A DNA stretch of 64,000 nt from Polytrichum commune (Eukaryota; Streptophyta; Polytrichopsida; Polytrichales; Polytrichaceae). Where the stretch lies: positions 21,206,001 through 21,270,000 of the forward strand of contig OX485809.1 of assembly GCA_950295325.1 (NCBI GenBank). The letters run 5' to 3'. Shown piece after piece: positions 11,765 through 24,000 of this stretch (within the stretch, counting starts at the first letter, position 1; each line of letters begins with the position of its first letter). The position numbers were made by a program, and so were the translations under genes. The notes under the pieces were generated by a model that saw nothing but the letters and a program-made list of their open reading frames with translations, searched no databases and had not been told where the DNA came from.

Positions 11765-12913
11765 CGCAGGTGCTGCCAATCCCTATGCAGAGTTAACCCG
11801 GCAATACTTCGGGCCCCCTCCAATGCCTACTCAGAAGCAACTAGCCGGTGGTGCTTATCTCTGGAACTGCAACAAATCTGCTAAAATTCGGAACAAATTT
11901 GTTCCACTTGCAAATCATGCACGGTAACAGCCGGTACCATGGAAACTCCATGATGCAGCTAAGTCATCTCTTGGGCACTGCTCGACTTCGCGGCTAATCA
12001 GGACATACAGCAAGCATGACCACTATTCCAAGAAATGCATCTACACACGCAACTTAGCAGTTGAAGTAGAATAGACTTTGAACACTGCAACGAGCAGTGT
12101 ACTCATCATCTATAAATCACTACTCATTCCCATTTCCTTCCAATTTGTTGACATCGTCTCAAGCTACCTCTAGGAAGCGCCTTGCACTCTACCACAGCCC
12201 AGACTTGTACTGAATTCATTCTATTTGTGTGTCTGTTAAGTACAGCAGGGTTATTAATTTGATCAAGAACTGCATGTACACCGATGATGATCGACAAAAT
12301 GGGAAGGCAACCTATACCCAACCTACTAAAAGGTGCAGCTTGCCTTTTGAGCTCCATAGCTCAAGCCTCATCCAGACCTAAGCTGGGAAATCGACACTTG
12401 GAGCTCTCGAAACGGAAGCACCTTCTCCACGTGGTACACACCTCGACATCACTGCTTTTTCAGAACAAAATGTGGCATAGCTTCAAAGCATAACTTGGTT
12501 TTCACTGTGATGAGTCACCTGTAAAGTGCAATGATTCGCAGAGAGTACTAAGAGAATCACCCGAGCCGTGGTTGCATTATCTGGAATTCTCCAATTGAGC
12601 TCTTTCTAAAGCTGATGACTGATACACCTCCCATGTCAAAATGGATTTACAGGCAGTTGATTAAAGGCTACAAGTAGCGGAAAGACTGCAGAGAGACTGC
12701 AGGTCCTGTGTGTTACGGGGATGTTCGGCGCCGGCGCACGTGACTTCCTTTCATCAAACTGGGTGATGTGGATGCTTACCAGAGAAACGCGGCGAAATTG
12801 GAGTTCTGGATTTGATTTCCTTCTCAGACTTAATCATCATCCCCCTCAGATCCGCCTTGACTTGCAACAAGAATGTGCTCAATGGCCACAACACCGGGCA
12901 ATGAACTTCTTAG
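11765..12913. other. 5' flank of the MFS gene, otherwise empty
   Basis: Probably holds the promoter and 5' UTR of the minus-strand transporter. GC content is a little higher than in the desert beyond. No other gene or clear repeat was seen; the short ORFs show no domains. Confidence 0.4.
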
Positions 12914-12930
12914 GGCGGGTTACACTAGGA

Positions 12931-13186
12931 TGGCCTTATCAACTAAAATGAGCCAATTGGTCCGCTCAATTTAATGTAGGGAACGTGATGGAAACATAAT
13001 GGTTGCTGGTTGGTACGAGAGAATACCCATTGAGGGTTCTTAAAATACAACTCAACCATTCCAATACAACCACACATGTTTATAAAATCATGCAAATAAT
13101 CAATTATAATATGGAAGATCTCATCAATTGTGACAAAAGGATTGTCTCATAATGGCCCAATTGGCTCATTTTAGTTGATAAGGCCA
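12931..13186. mobile_element. foldback element with 30-bp perfect inverted repeats
   Basis: The 30 bases at 12931-12960 are the exact reverse complement of 13157-13186 (they begin 'tggccttatcaactaaaatg'). The 256-bp span is non-coding. Just outside the left arm is 'ttagggcgggttacacta', which resembles the end of the larger element at 47112. The true left end may therefore be near 12912. No convincing target-site duplication was found. Confidence 0.8.
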
Positions 13187-14960
13187 TTTAGGGTCCAAGT
13201 CCAAAGACACTCCAAAATCAAGCACTTGTGTTGGCCAAGAGCAAAATTTTGAACCCAAGGAGTTTACACTGGGGCAATGAGTGAGGGTCCAACGACAAGG
13301 TTTGAAAAAATGGAGTAGTTTTTCACATAGTAGTGTAAACTCTTTGGTTCAAAAGTCAATGGACCCGAGACCTTCAAATATTGGGTCGTCGCTCAGTTGT
13401 GAACACAATATCTTATTTTGAGAAACTAATCTTCAAGGTCGGGTCCAATCTGGAGTCCAAGTTTTTTGATCCCATGGTCGATGTGTCCTAGTTTCTTCTT
13501 CATTTGGCTTTCAGTTGATATTATTCTTGGAAATTTGCCACCTATCATTGATCTAATATTGATTGAATCCCATTCAAACCCTGCATGCAAATTAGATTTG
13601 GCATAAAAAATGATGACCCAGAAAGCACCTTACTATAGTTAGGCAAGCCATGGTGGCCAATGAGCATCGCAAAGTGGGCTAGTAAAATAAAGTAAAGATT
13701 CGTGTTTCTTTTGCCGGCATGAATGGGAAGCCATTCTCCTTACATTTCTTGTGTTTTTACCAAGCTTTGTGGTAAGAATGAATTATATCTTCCTTTCAGC
13801 TAGTGATCTCTCGGGTGGGTCAACATTAGGGGGTATGGGTTCAAGAAGCTTGAGCTACCGTGTCATGGACCCTACTTTTGGATTCTAGAATAGGATCCAA
13901 GCTTCAAGTTTGCTTCCTCAAGATACTAGGTGGAGTATTTTTTTTGGTTTAGGATTGACAAGATTTGAAAGGAAATGTGGTGCCATATAAACACCACTTC
14001 TTTTTCATACTTTGGACTTGGGTCCTAATATTATAAACTTTCTTGGATCCAAAATTTTGCTCTTGACCAATATGATAGCTCAATTTCAAAGTTATTTTTG
14101 CTTCTTCGAACCCTAAATTCCTCATATAAATTGACCAAACGCATGTGAGCTTACAGTGGACATTGATTCTAAATTAGGCAAAGTCTTCTAAAAAGGAGAA
14201 TGTCCTTGCAATTTAAAAATGAGAGTCTAAGAAGCTCATACAGTGGTAGCCAGTCAAGAAAATGTGGGTTTCTAGCTCACGTACCCCATTGTTTGTAGTC
14301 ATTTTATGAAAGTGATTTGGGATGTGGTTTCTAATAGCAATAGAGGTAAGCATGAGTTTACTGGAAATGTCTTATTAAAACACCAAACCTATTTAAGCAC
14401 CTACTTTTGGGTGCGTATAATTGTTCAACATTCTCCTAAAACCAAATATCACAAAAACAACATTACTATTCTAAGAATTAATGCAACGGCTCATTGGTTG
14501 GGGTAGCCAAAATGTCAATGCTCAATAGTTGCCGACACTAACTACTTTAGGCTCATCTATATAAGCACTTACAGAGATCACATATATGGTCTTCTAAAAA
14601 TTCATCACAAAATTGAGGTTTAGTCATCTTATTCTCATTCCTATAACAAGGAAACCATACAATTTTTTGCAAATTGATAGAGATTTTTTCCTCGGTTTAT
14701 TGCACATCTAAAGAGGACATATATCCTAGAAGTAATCGTGATATGCATGTCTATTTTAAAGCCCGTCCTAAAAGATAATGTATGTTGAAGTGAGGTTAAA
14801 TTGTTTTCCAAAATCGACTCCTATAACTTTTAATTTTTGGTATGCCCATGTGCTATACTTGGATTAAAAGATTTAAGGTTTGATTATGCAAGAAAGAAAG
14901 ACTAACCATGTTTTGTTGTACTAAGCATGTGAGAAGATGGTGTTTGAAGTCAAACTCCAA
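13187..14960. other. intergenic, no gene
   Basis: AT-rich, stop-dense in all frames, with no recognisable domain. A motif of the type 'aaactctttggttcaaa' near 13330 and 'aaggagtttacactgggg' near 13256 suggests diverged inverted-repeat fragments, but the boundaries are unclear. Confidence 0.35.
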
Positions 14961-14969
14961 AGAAAGAAT

Positions 14970-15345
14970 TGGGTCAGACACACAAGGGCTAGACAACCCA
15001 GGAAAGAAGTGTGCACGGGAGTTAGACAACCCCTGGTCAAAGATCTTTTCATTGGAGTTAGATAGCTTCAACTAGGAGTTACACACCTCCCTCTAGAGAA
15101 TCTTTGTGTTGGAGTTAGACAACTTTGACTAGAAGATATGAACCAAAGTTAGATGAGTATCTACATATGGATGTTATTTATTAGAGAATCGAGATACACA
15201 ACTCTCAATGAATAAATGAATCTCATTGGAATTAAACAGTTCCAAATAGAAGAACAGATGATTGGATCAAGTTGGAATTAGACACTTCCAACTAGAAGAA
15301 TAGGTGAATGCATAAAGTTGGAATTAGACAACTCCAACTAGTGGA
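14970..15345. repeat. array of degenerate short hairpin repeats
   Basis: At least six irregularly spaced units follow the scheme 'ttggagttagacaactccaa' (variants at about 15018, 15053, 15109, 15214, 15271 and 15319), most followed by 'ctagaagaa'. Each unit is itself a small palindrome: ttgga(a/g) pairs with ttccaa or ctccaa around a ttagaca loop. Spacing is about 50-105 bp and the order is the same throughout. No ORF runs through it. Confidence 0.7.
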
Positions 15346-16722
15346 TTGTGACTGAGCCAAAAGATAGAAGATTCATAGTAGAACTAGAGATAGAGTTATG
15401 AATAGACGACTTTTATTACATGAAAAATAAAAAGTAAAGTAGTGATTTGACATAAAAGGAAGTTGGGGAGAGGAGAGAAGATCTTTCGTCTCTCTCCTAT
15501 GATCATGTGGTTCGAGCTCATGGACAATCATAATCTTGTGGCTAAGTTGTAAAGCTTTTGTAATGTACAAAGATGTTGAAATTTCACAATCTAGTGTCTA
15601 TGTGGATTCTTGAACACATTAATTTTGGTGAAAAAAGAGTGGCGTGACAACCTAAGTTTGCTTTAAAAAAATTCTTCATTTTTTTGCCTCTTTGAATCAT
15701 CACCCTAGTCCCGAACCCAAGTTTGATAAGCTTTTGAATTTTTTGAGCAAGTTTTAGTACGTTTGTTGGCTGTTTCTGAAGGCATCTTTTGATACAATAG
15801 GAAGCAATACATATTACCTAAGGTAGCCAGCCCCAATTTGTTACCCATAAGCAATTTCACAAAAGTGTAGTACGAGTGTGATACTAGAGTGATTTTTCAC
15901 ATGTCTAGAAATTGATATCACAACTTTTAACAAAGAAAATCACAATTTATTTCAAGTTTTGAAATTTTCATAAATTTTCATAGGCAAGATTCTCTCCCAG
16001 CCCATATTCATAGCCTAGGTCGACCTATTCCAATAATTGGGAGACGAAAACATGAGTACAATCAATGCCCTTTCAAGAAACCCAAATTTGTGCCCTTTTA
16101 ACTTCACTTTTACATCACGCCGAATGTGAAGGCTACATGTGCGAATCTTCAGGGTTTTTTTCCATCATGTTGGAAAATCATGGCTACATGTGTGGAACTT
16201 CACAGTTTTAGAAGACTTTGCATATTAAGATTGGGGGGTTATCAGAAATAGACATGTCAACCATATGTGAAGTTTGAACATAGATTTGCAAATAATGGAT
16301 TTGGTGGAAACGGTTTCAATCCAATTTTATAGAACTGCATCATATGTAGACCACTAGGATTAACGTATGGACTCTGCATTATGTAACTTGGTAAATAAAA
16401 TAGGTTTAAGTGAATCCATAGACATATGCATTAATTTTGGACATAATGAAATTTTATACGTACACTTTTATTGACAAACCTTATGATTGAAATAGCATCG
16501 ATTAGTTCAAAATGTGGACTACATTTCTTGTATGCATATTCTAGTTGTATGTTATACACTCAAGAGATGCACCGTTTTTGGAATCCCATTGCACATGGCC
16601 ACAGATTCATGGCACTCAAGTATTTTCATACCTAGAGCATTCTTCATTTGCTTTCATCTCATCAATGATAATGCCGATTTTATTACAAGCAATTTAATAA
16701 GAATCAAGCAATAAGATGGTCC
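15346..16722. other. intergenic, no gene
   Basis: No supported ORF or RNA gene. Scattered short similarities to the preceding repeat array fade out after about 15.4 kb. Confidence 0.35.
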
Positions 16723-16837
16723 CCATAACAGTGTTCTGTGGGACTGACATTATTCTATGGAATATTCTCCACATTCCGTCTGAATATGGGGAATATTCTG
16801 TAGAAATATGTCAGTCCCAAATAAAACATTGTTATGG
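16723..16837. repeat. 115-nt almost perfect hairpin
   Basis: The left half (from 'ccataacagtgtt' through 'gggactgacat') pairs with the right half ('atgtcagtccc' through 'aacattgttatgg') over nearly its full length with almost no loop. Only a few mismatches and one small bulge are visible. It could be a foldback MITE with no internal sequence, or a precursor of a small RNA. I recognise no known mature microRNA in it. Confidence 0.8.
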
Positions 16838-19800
16838 ATCTGAATAATGTTATGCCATATCTCGTGCGGGATAAGAATACATGCATGTGGCAAATTTTAG
16901 AAAAAACTAAGCTAGCATACTAGGTTGTTGACTTTCCAATTTTGCTAGCTTGTGGCCGTATAGGTCCCTCCTCACCCTTGTCCCTTCACATGCCACATCA
17001 ACTACTTATTGGATTTTGCCTTGCGTGTCTTCCTCTTTATAATCACCACACCCAAGTTGTGCTTCACTTCTTCATTGTTTTGTCTTTCTTATAAGGCCTT
17101 CATGCTCTTCTTATTTTTGGATTATTCATCATCTTTGAGAGTCTAATGTTTTCTTGATTTCTTCTTCTTCTTTTTTGTATGCTTTACTTCTCATTTTCAC
17201 ATCATGGCCCCTTCCCACTTATAATTTATTTGTTACTTAGAGAATAGCAAATGCTCCACAATAGCTAAGAGGGGACAAAGACATCTTACGTGTCAACTCA
17301 AAGGTGCTTACCTAAAATAAGATTCATCCAAGCCTCTTGATGGACTAACCTGGTTTTTGTTACCAAATGTCTTCACTTGAGTGCCACGAATCCACCGCCA
17401 TAACACATGAGCTTGTATTTTTATCCCCCATTTTTTTTGTAAGAAAGCATCATAAAATTTTCAAAAAATAATGCACCTGATGAATGTAATATTTTTGCTA
17501 CAAAATATACAAATGTTTATCGTATGATTTTTTTTAGAACAATAAAGCTCAAAAGGGTAAAATTTCAACTTCCACCATTTCTTCAGACAACATATCTCAC
17601 CTACTCCCTTACTTAAAATTTATCAAATAGTAAATATACAATTAATGATTTGCTAGTCCAAAACAAGTAGTTAACTTTTTTAGTGGGTACTCGTACTCCT
17701 TCCTTGTTCCTAACTAGTTCGCCATTAGTCACGACAAAGCCTTGCCAAAACACCTCCCGAGCTAGTCCTTGATTCCTAGAGTATTTCTTTAGGATATATT
17801 ACCTTACACATACTCGAAAACATGTTCTAAACACTACCTACCAACTCACGTTTTTGTTCCAATCAACTAGCTTTTGGAGGTGGTTTCCACAAACTAAGTC
17901 TGGATCTAGGGTCTCTAACCTTCTACCAACTTATGGTAGAGTTTGTGGGTTGATCTAACTAGTTACATATTTCCAAGCACCTGACATTTTTTGTTAGATC
18001 GGCCAACTCCAGAGATACTTTTTACAAACCGAGTCCGGATTTGGCCTCTCTAACCTCTTACCAACCTATGATAATGTCTTTAAGTCATTCCGACCACTTG
18101 CGATGGATGTCCCACCATGAATTTCACATCCATGCACACACACTCATTACTTTCTAATGCATCTCTAGGTAATACATCACAAGCTCTCTGATGCATGCGC
18201 ACTTTCACTAACACATTCAACACCTTAGTCTTGTCAATCCCAATGAATATGTTAGCTTACAAGAAGATGATACCAACAATGAGGCTACTTTTTAAATCCC
18301 TTGCTCAACACTTTATTGTTTGTTTCTCAAGGATTGCCATCTGTCCCTACTGCCACATATTTCCAAGTTGTTGCACGTCCAGATCTAAATCTCACAAGTA
18401 TACACATACTCTCTAAGATATCTTTGCACATGTGAACTAAGGTAGCCAAAAGGCTCTAGGACTACACCCTTTAAGATAATTAATGTCTCATCCATTATTT
18501 GTGAAGGGTCTAAACTAGATGCCTAGAAGTTTAGTAATATCATGGTTGCTAATTGTCAACATGACACTATCTATCTAGAAAACTATCTGATGTGAAAAAT
18601 CATTTAGATTGTGATATTCATTGTAGCACTTTGGGTGTTTGAGACAATACTTTTTTTCATTTTAATATGCAAGGTAATGTGGCCACATCAATGACAACTT
18701 CCATAAAATGACAAGGCCAAGAGGAAGCCAACATGGAGATATTATCAAGCATGCAAATGACAAATGTGATGTGATTACACTAATGGTCGACCTTGTTGAA
18801 AATTAGTGTAACCTAGGACATGCCTCATTGTAGGATGAGTGACACTATTAGTCATGTGACACTAAATACCATAAACACAACTACCTACTAAGGGGTTCAA
18901 CTTGGTAATTTAAACACCCCAACAAAATAGTGTAACTACACTAAATATGATATTTAGTGTCATAAGGTATTTATGTCACTATGGTAACCTTTTGGATGAC
19001 ATTCCTTATGAATAAGTGAACAAATATTGTCATGGATGATGGATGAGTTCATCCATTGGCCAAAACCCTACCTTCTCTTGTCAGCAACTTGTGATGAAAT
19101 ATTGTCATGGATGATTGAAATTTGGATGAAAAAATCACTTGGTAACTGACAGTAATTGCAACACTGTAAATCTATCATCCCCCAAAACAATTACAAGGAA
19201 TAACAAATAATTTTGGTTAACATTTAGTGTTGGTGACACTTTACTCTAGTTTGCAATTAGTATTGAGCAAGAAAATTAGAATTATTGACACTAACTATCA
19301 TACTTAAAAGTGTAGTAAAAGACTCCCAATGTCATTTTAATAGCTTTGGACTGATAAGTCATTTTTTGACCAAGTTAGTTGATTGGAATCTTCCACAATG
19401 TAATGAACACAAATATTTGATTTACATAATAGGATTTGTAAAGGAGACCCTTATTAGGTCTACCCTATCATACACTAGCAGATTGTTCTCACAATTCATA
19501 AACAATTTAGATCATCAAAACTGAATCAAAATCAATTATGACATATTTGTATTATTTTTTTGTACTCAAAAAATTTCCCCTGTCAAATGCCATTGAAATT
19601 AAATACCTAAAATTGCTCAAGATATAACACTCTGTGATAAAACAACATACCTTACATTGAGTACATGGTCAGTTGTATTAATTTCATTGAGTTCCATGGT
19701 CAGTTGCCAACCATTCAAAAGCACATTCCAAGAGAAAAGCAATAGAACATGAACAAATTGTCAGGGCTCCTGGTATATATTGTTCTCACTCTTTAGTATG

Positions 19801-20811
19801 ACACATTTGGGAATCACAAAAAAATTCGTGTTATCGAGGTGTTGTCTTCTCATTAATTTGACAAATGGCATAAAGTTGTCGTATTATTGAGGGAATACGA
19901 AAACACAAGTAATATGAGCTTAAAAATATATACAACGAGTTTAGGCAATATAAAGGGTGTGAAATAATAACTTATAAATCCAAACAAATACAAGTACTTT
20001 CAAGAAATCTTGAAATAGAAGCCCAAAGATCTCTGGTGTTGCCTACCCAAGTTAGAAACTGTCATCTTATCTAAATTTCCTATTAACTTTTGAAAACTAA
20101 TAATTTCATTAACACCAAAATATAAAGAATTCTCTAATAAGAAACTAGACAACAATGATGCATGACATTTAGCATCACTAAGCTTTTTTGTAGGTGGAGC
20201 AACACCATCCACATATATTGAGTATGGATCAACATTAATAACAAAGTCTTGTACAAAATTGGTTCCCAAAGCAGCATCCACCCAACTCATCAATACTCAA
20301 TTCTATGTCACCATGAGTACAAGGCAACATACTAGGCAGGAGGCTACTCTAACCCTAACCATGTCCATTCTACACTAGTAACCCTAATTCTCATTAAGTT
20401 CCCAATGATAAGTGAAGTTCCCACGTAGTTCTCAAGTGAAAGTGGATGTATTTTAGATGTACATAACATAGATGTAAGAAATTTTACCATTCTCTATGTC
20501 GCATCATAGAGTGTCGTAGTCGTATAAAAGAGAGTTTTGAACTAAAAAGTTTGGTCTTGTCAAAATGAACTATCAAGAGTGTCATGTAAACGAGTATCAT
20601 ATTAACAAGGTTAGACTGTATATGCATATGCTTCAAAACAGTGCTTACCAATGAAATACAAGGAACACTAGAAGCTCCCAAAAGGTTTCCTGGGGTAAAA
20701 CATAAGAAATTTATTGGACAAAGCTATGCTTGGTAAACAATATGCAGATTCCTATGCTGCTACAACCCGGTTTCCATAATTTCCTACATTTTCACTTTTC
20801 CTAACTCCTCA

Positions 20812-20813
<2 letters not shown>
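16838..20813. other. gene desert with dispersed repeat family C
   Basis: No gene. About 18480-18885 is a copy of repeat family C. A palindrome of the type 'actaaatatgatatttagtg' lies at about 18937-18960. A diverged direct repeat pair lies at about 17870-17945 and 17998-18080. The rest is AT-rich and unremarkable; the minus-strand ORF at 20000-20293 has no recognisable domain. Confidence 0.45.

Positions 20814-20887
<74 letters not shown>
20814..20887. repeat. (CT)37 microsatellite downstream of NUP1
   Basis: An uninterrupted 74-bp CT run, ending about 130 bp beyond the NUP1 stop codon. If the NUP1 3' UTR extends this far, it would be transcribed as (GA)n. Confidence 0.97.
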
Positions 20888-20889
<2 letters not shown>

Positions 20890-21015
20890 AATGTGGTCGT
20901 AAATCTATTGCAGGTACAACCCAACAGTCTAAGCTCTCTGCCCAAGTCTCTCCCCTTTCTCTCTCTCAATTATCTCTTTTATGCAGTTTACAAAGTGTGA
21001 CATCAAAATTATCCC

Positions 21016-24000
21016 CTACTTTCTTTTCACACTGCCAGTCCTCTTGGCTTTGATAAACTTCCTAGTTGTCTTGGCACCACCTGAATTCTCTTGCCCAGAT
21101 GTTCCCACGTTAAACCCGCCACCACCAAAGTTCAAACCTCCCTGTTGCACCTGTTGAGGTGGTGTGGCAAATGGGTTAACAGCAACTGGGGGTGGGGTGA
21201 ATGTATTCCCACCTGCTGCTGGTGGGGTTTGCGGATTCCCAAAGCTGAAGACTCCTGGGGATGGTGTATTGGGCTGCTTCCCAAATAGAAAAGTTCCTGA
21301 GCCGGGTGTTTGTGGAGCGCCAAATAAAACCGGGGCTGCTGCTTGTTGGACAGGTGGGGGAGATCCCATCATATGAGTTTCGTCTGCCATGCTGTCCTCC
21401 ATGGTGTTCTCCCCGCTGCCATCATGAGCCATACCTCCATTTGGGGAAGACCCAAACGCAGGTGCTGAGCTTCCCAGCCCAAACACCGGTGGGGTTGCAG
21501 GTTTCAAGTTAAATGCAAAAGGGTTCCCGGTCGTGGTTGCACTAGATCCTCCAAATGAAAACGCACTGCTCGAGGCTGCACTGGGTGCTCCAAAAGAAAA
21601 TGGGCTTGCAGAGGTTGTGGATGCAGGAGCTGAGGCTGCACTAGATACCGCACCCAATCCAAAAGGGCTTGGAGAAGAGGCACTGCCAGATGCCCCCCCA
21701 AATGAGAAAGTGGATGGAGGAGAAGAGCCTGCACCTAATGTCGCGGGGGCTCCAAACCCAGAGAACACAGGTGCTGGCGTTGAACCTTGTGAAGGCACAT
21801 CACTGCTGAAACCTCCAAATGCCTTATTGTTAGCACTTGAACCACCAAAAGCAGGGCTGCTAGAAGCTCCACCAAATGGGGCTCCTCCATTTGTTGCACC
21901 AAACGCTGAGCTTCCAAAAGGTGAACTTGAAGCTGATGATGCCCCGAATGGGTTGGGAATACTTCCCAATGTGGCAGGGGCTGGTGTACCTGAGGAAGAT
22001 GCTGCAGGAGCAGAGGTTGTGGATGCAGGGGGCAGCCCAAACAGGGGTTTCGAAGCAACAGCTGCAAGAGAGGATCCTTCAGCTGGGGAGCTTGAACTCT
22101 GACTGAAACTAGGAATGGAGAAAGAAGTGGTTGAGGCCACAGAGCTTGATGCCAGCCCTAGGTATCCACCAGATGATGGAACCGATGTTGAAGTTGCTGC
22201 GGTGCTGCTCAACCCAGAGGTCATACCTGAACCTGCTGCAACCAACCACTCTTATCCATGTCAATATATGCAAAAGCATAATCAGATATCATTCACATCC
22301 ACAATTGAGAAAACGGGCTTCACTATTGGCCAGTAGAGTTTGAAATTCAAGCTACAGAATTGTCAAGCTTCAATAAGTCTACTTAACCAGTGAGCATGGA
22401 ATTCCAGCCAAAATCAAAGGTGCTCGCATAAAACCATAAGTGGCAGAGTGATTGCCCAGACACAACCTCATCATATAGTTCCCCCCCTAGTGTAATTACT
22501 ATTATCTGCACATAAGAAATTACATGGCCTGACATTGCCAACCCATGAAAAAGCAAGTTCAAAAAACTATTGTAACAAAGTTATACCTGGCCTGTCAGAC
22601 TCCTGAGACTGCACTTGTCCGAACATCTTCTTTTGAGGCCTGCTCGCTTCACTCAGACTTGCCAAAGAGTCAGCTGACTGCACACCAAAACCTGAGGTCG
22701 TACTTGGAGTGGCCCCAAACCCAAACGATGATCTGCTCTGTCCAAAAGCTGGTGCAGAACCAAAGCCAAAACTGGGGGCTGCAGCAGTTGTGGGTGCTGT
22801 CATACTAGTGCTGGTGCCAAAAATACTGGAAGTTGCACTCGGAGGAGTTGAGACAGCTGTTGTGGATGGAGTTTCTGATGCTACAGAGGCCGTAGGGGGC
22901 TTGCCAAACGCAAAACTACTTGCGCTAGTGTTTATGACGGAGGTTGTAGCCTGCGCCTGTGTGTTCAAGCCAAATATACTTGCATTTGGAATTGCAGTCT
23001 GTGCAAATGTCAACGTCCCAGCTGCTGGACTGGCATTGTTTGCTGCAGTGAGAAGACCTGCACAGCCAACAGAAACAGGTCAGACCTTGAAAGCACTCTT
23101 CCTGTTCTAGGTCGAAGAACTCACAATGTGGTCAGATCGTAGACAAACAACAAACATGTTTTTGATCGTTACCCTAGCAGAGAGAAATGTATTCTCCACA
23201 TTTGCACACAGGATACTCCATACCTGGCTTCGCCCCTGCACCAGGGGCGCCAAAGTTCGACAGAGAAAACGTAGAGGTAGTAGATGCTGCCACAGTAGGA
23301 GGAGAAAAACTTTGTGAAACCCCTGACCCAAAAGATATCAGACCCTCGTTCTTGCTCAACTCAGTCTGCATTGCCTGTACTGCAATGGGCTCCTTACTTG
23401 TACTTAGTTGTGGTGCAGATGAGGTAGCTGGTGATGCACCACTGCTTCAAAAACAACACACCCATAATCAGTATTCAATCCTCAAAATAGCAAACTCCTT
23501 CCTTAACACCAATGCACAGCCTACAACCCACCAGATGCCACCATCATCACAAACACTTTTTAAGATAGGTTCACTACGATACCAGATTTCATACCTAGCT
23601 GAAAACTCTGCCCTGCTCTCTGTCTCGACTTCAAACTTGGGTTTCACAGAAGCTGTCGTCATCCCTGCTGTACCTTCCAAAGGCATTGTGAACACTGATT
23701 TCTCTGCACTGGGCCCTGTGTTGAATTGGTAATTTGGACCACCATTTGTTGTGACTGAAGGGGCAGACCCTGTCAAGGAAGGAGATGGAAAAGGTTTTGG
23801 TGTTGGTGGAGCCTCCATAAACCCACCGCTCAGGTTTGAGGATGGAAATGTGAAACCACCAAAAGGCACTGTCACAGATGGCTTCCCATCAGAGTTGTTA
23901 GCTCTTTGGCTACTCTCTGAGTCTAGCATCTGAGGTTTGGAAGCCAGTGTAGACCCAAAGGCAAGGGTTGTGCTCTTCACTGCTTTGGTGGGAATGGTTA

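Noticed and set aside
15373-15660. possible LTR end after the hairpin array
   Set aside because: No primer-binding site, polypurine tract, partner LTR or gag/pol frame was found nearby.
21533-22102. 189-codon + strand open frame, Pro/Ala/Glu-rich
   Set aside because: Reverse complement of the repetitive FG region of NUP1 exon 13; the composition follows from the FG codons.
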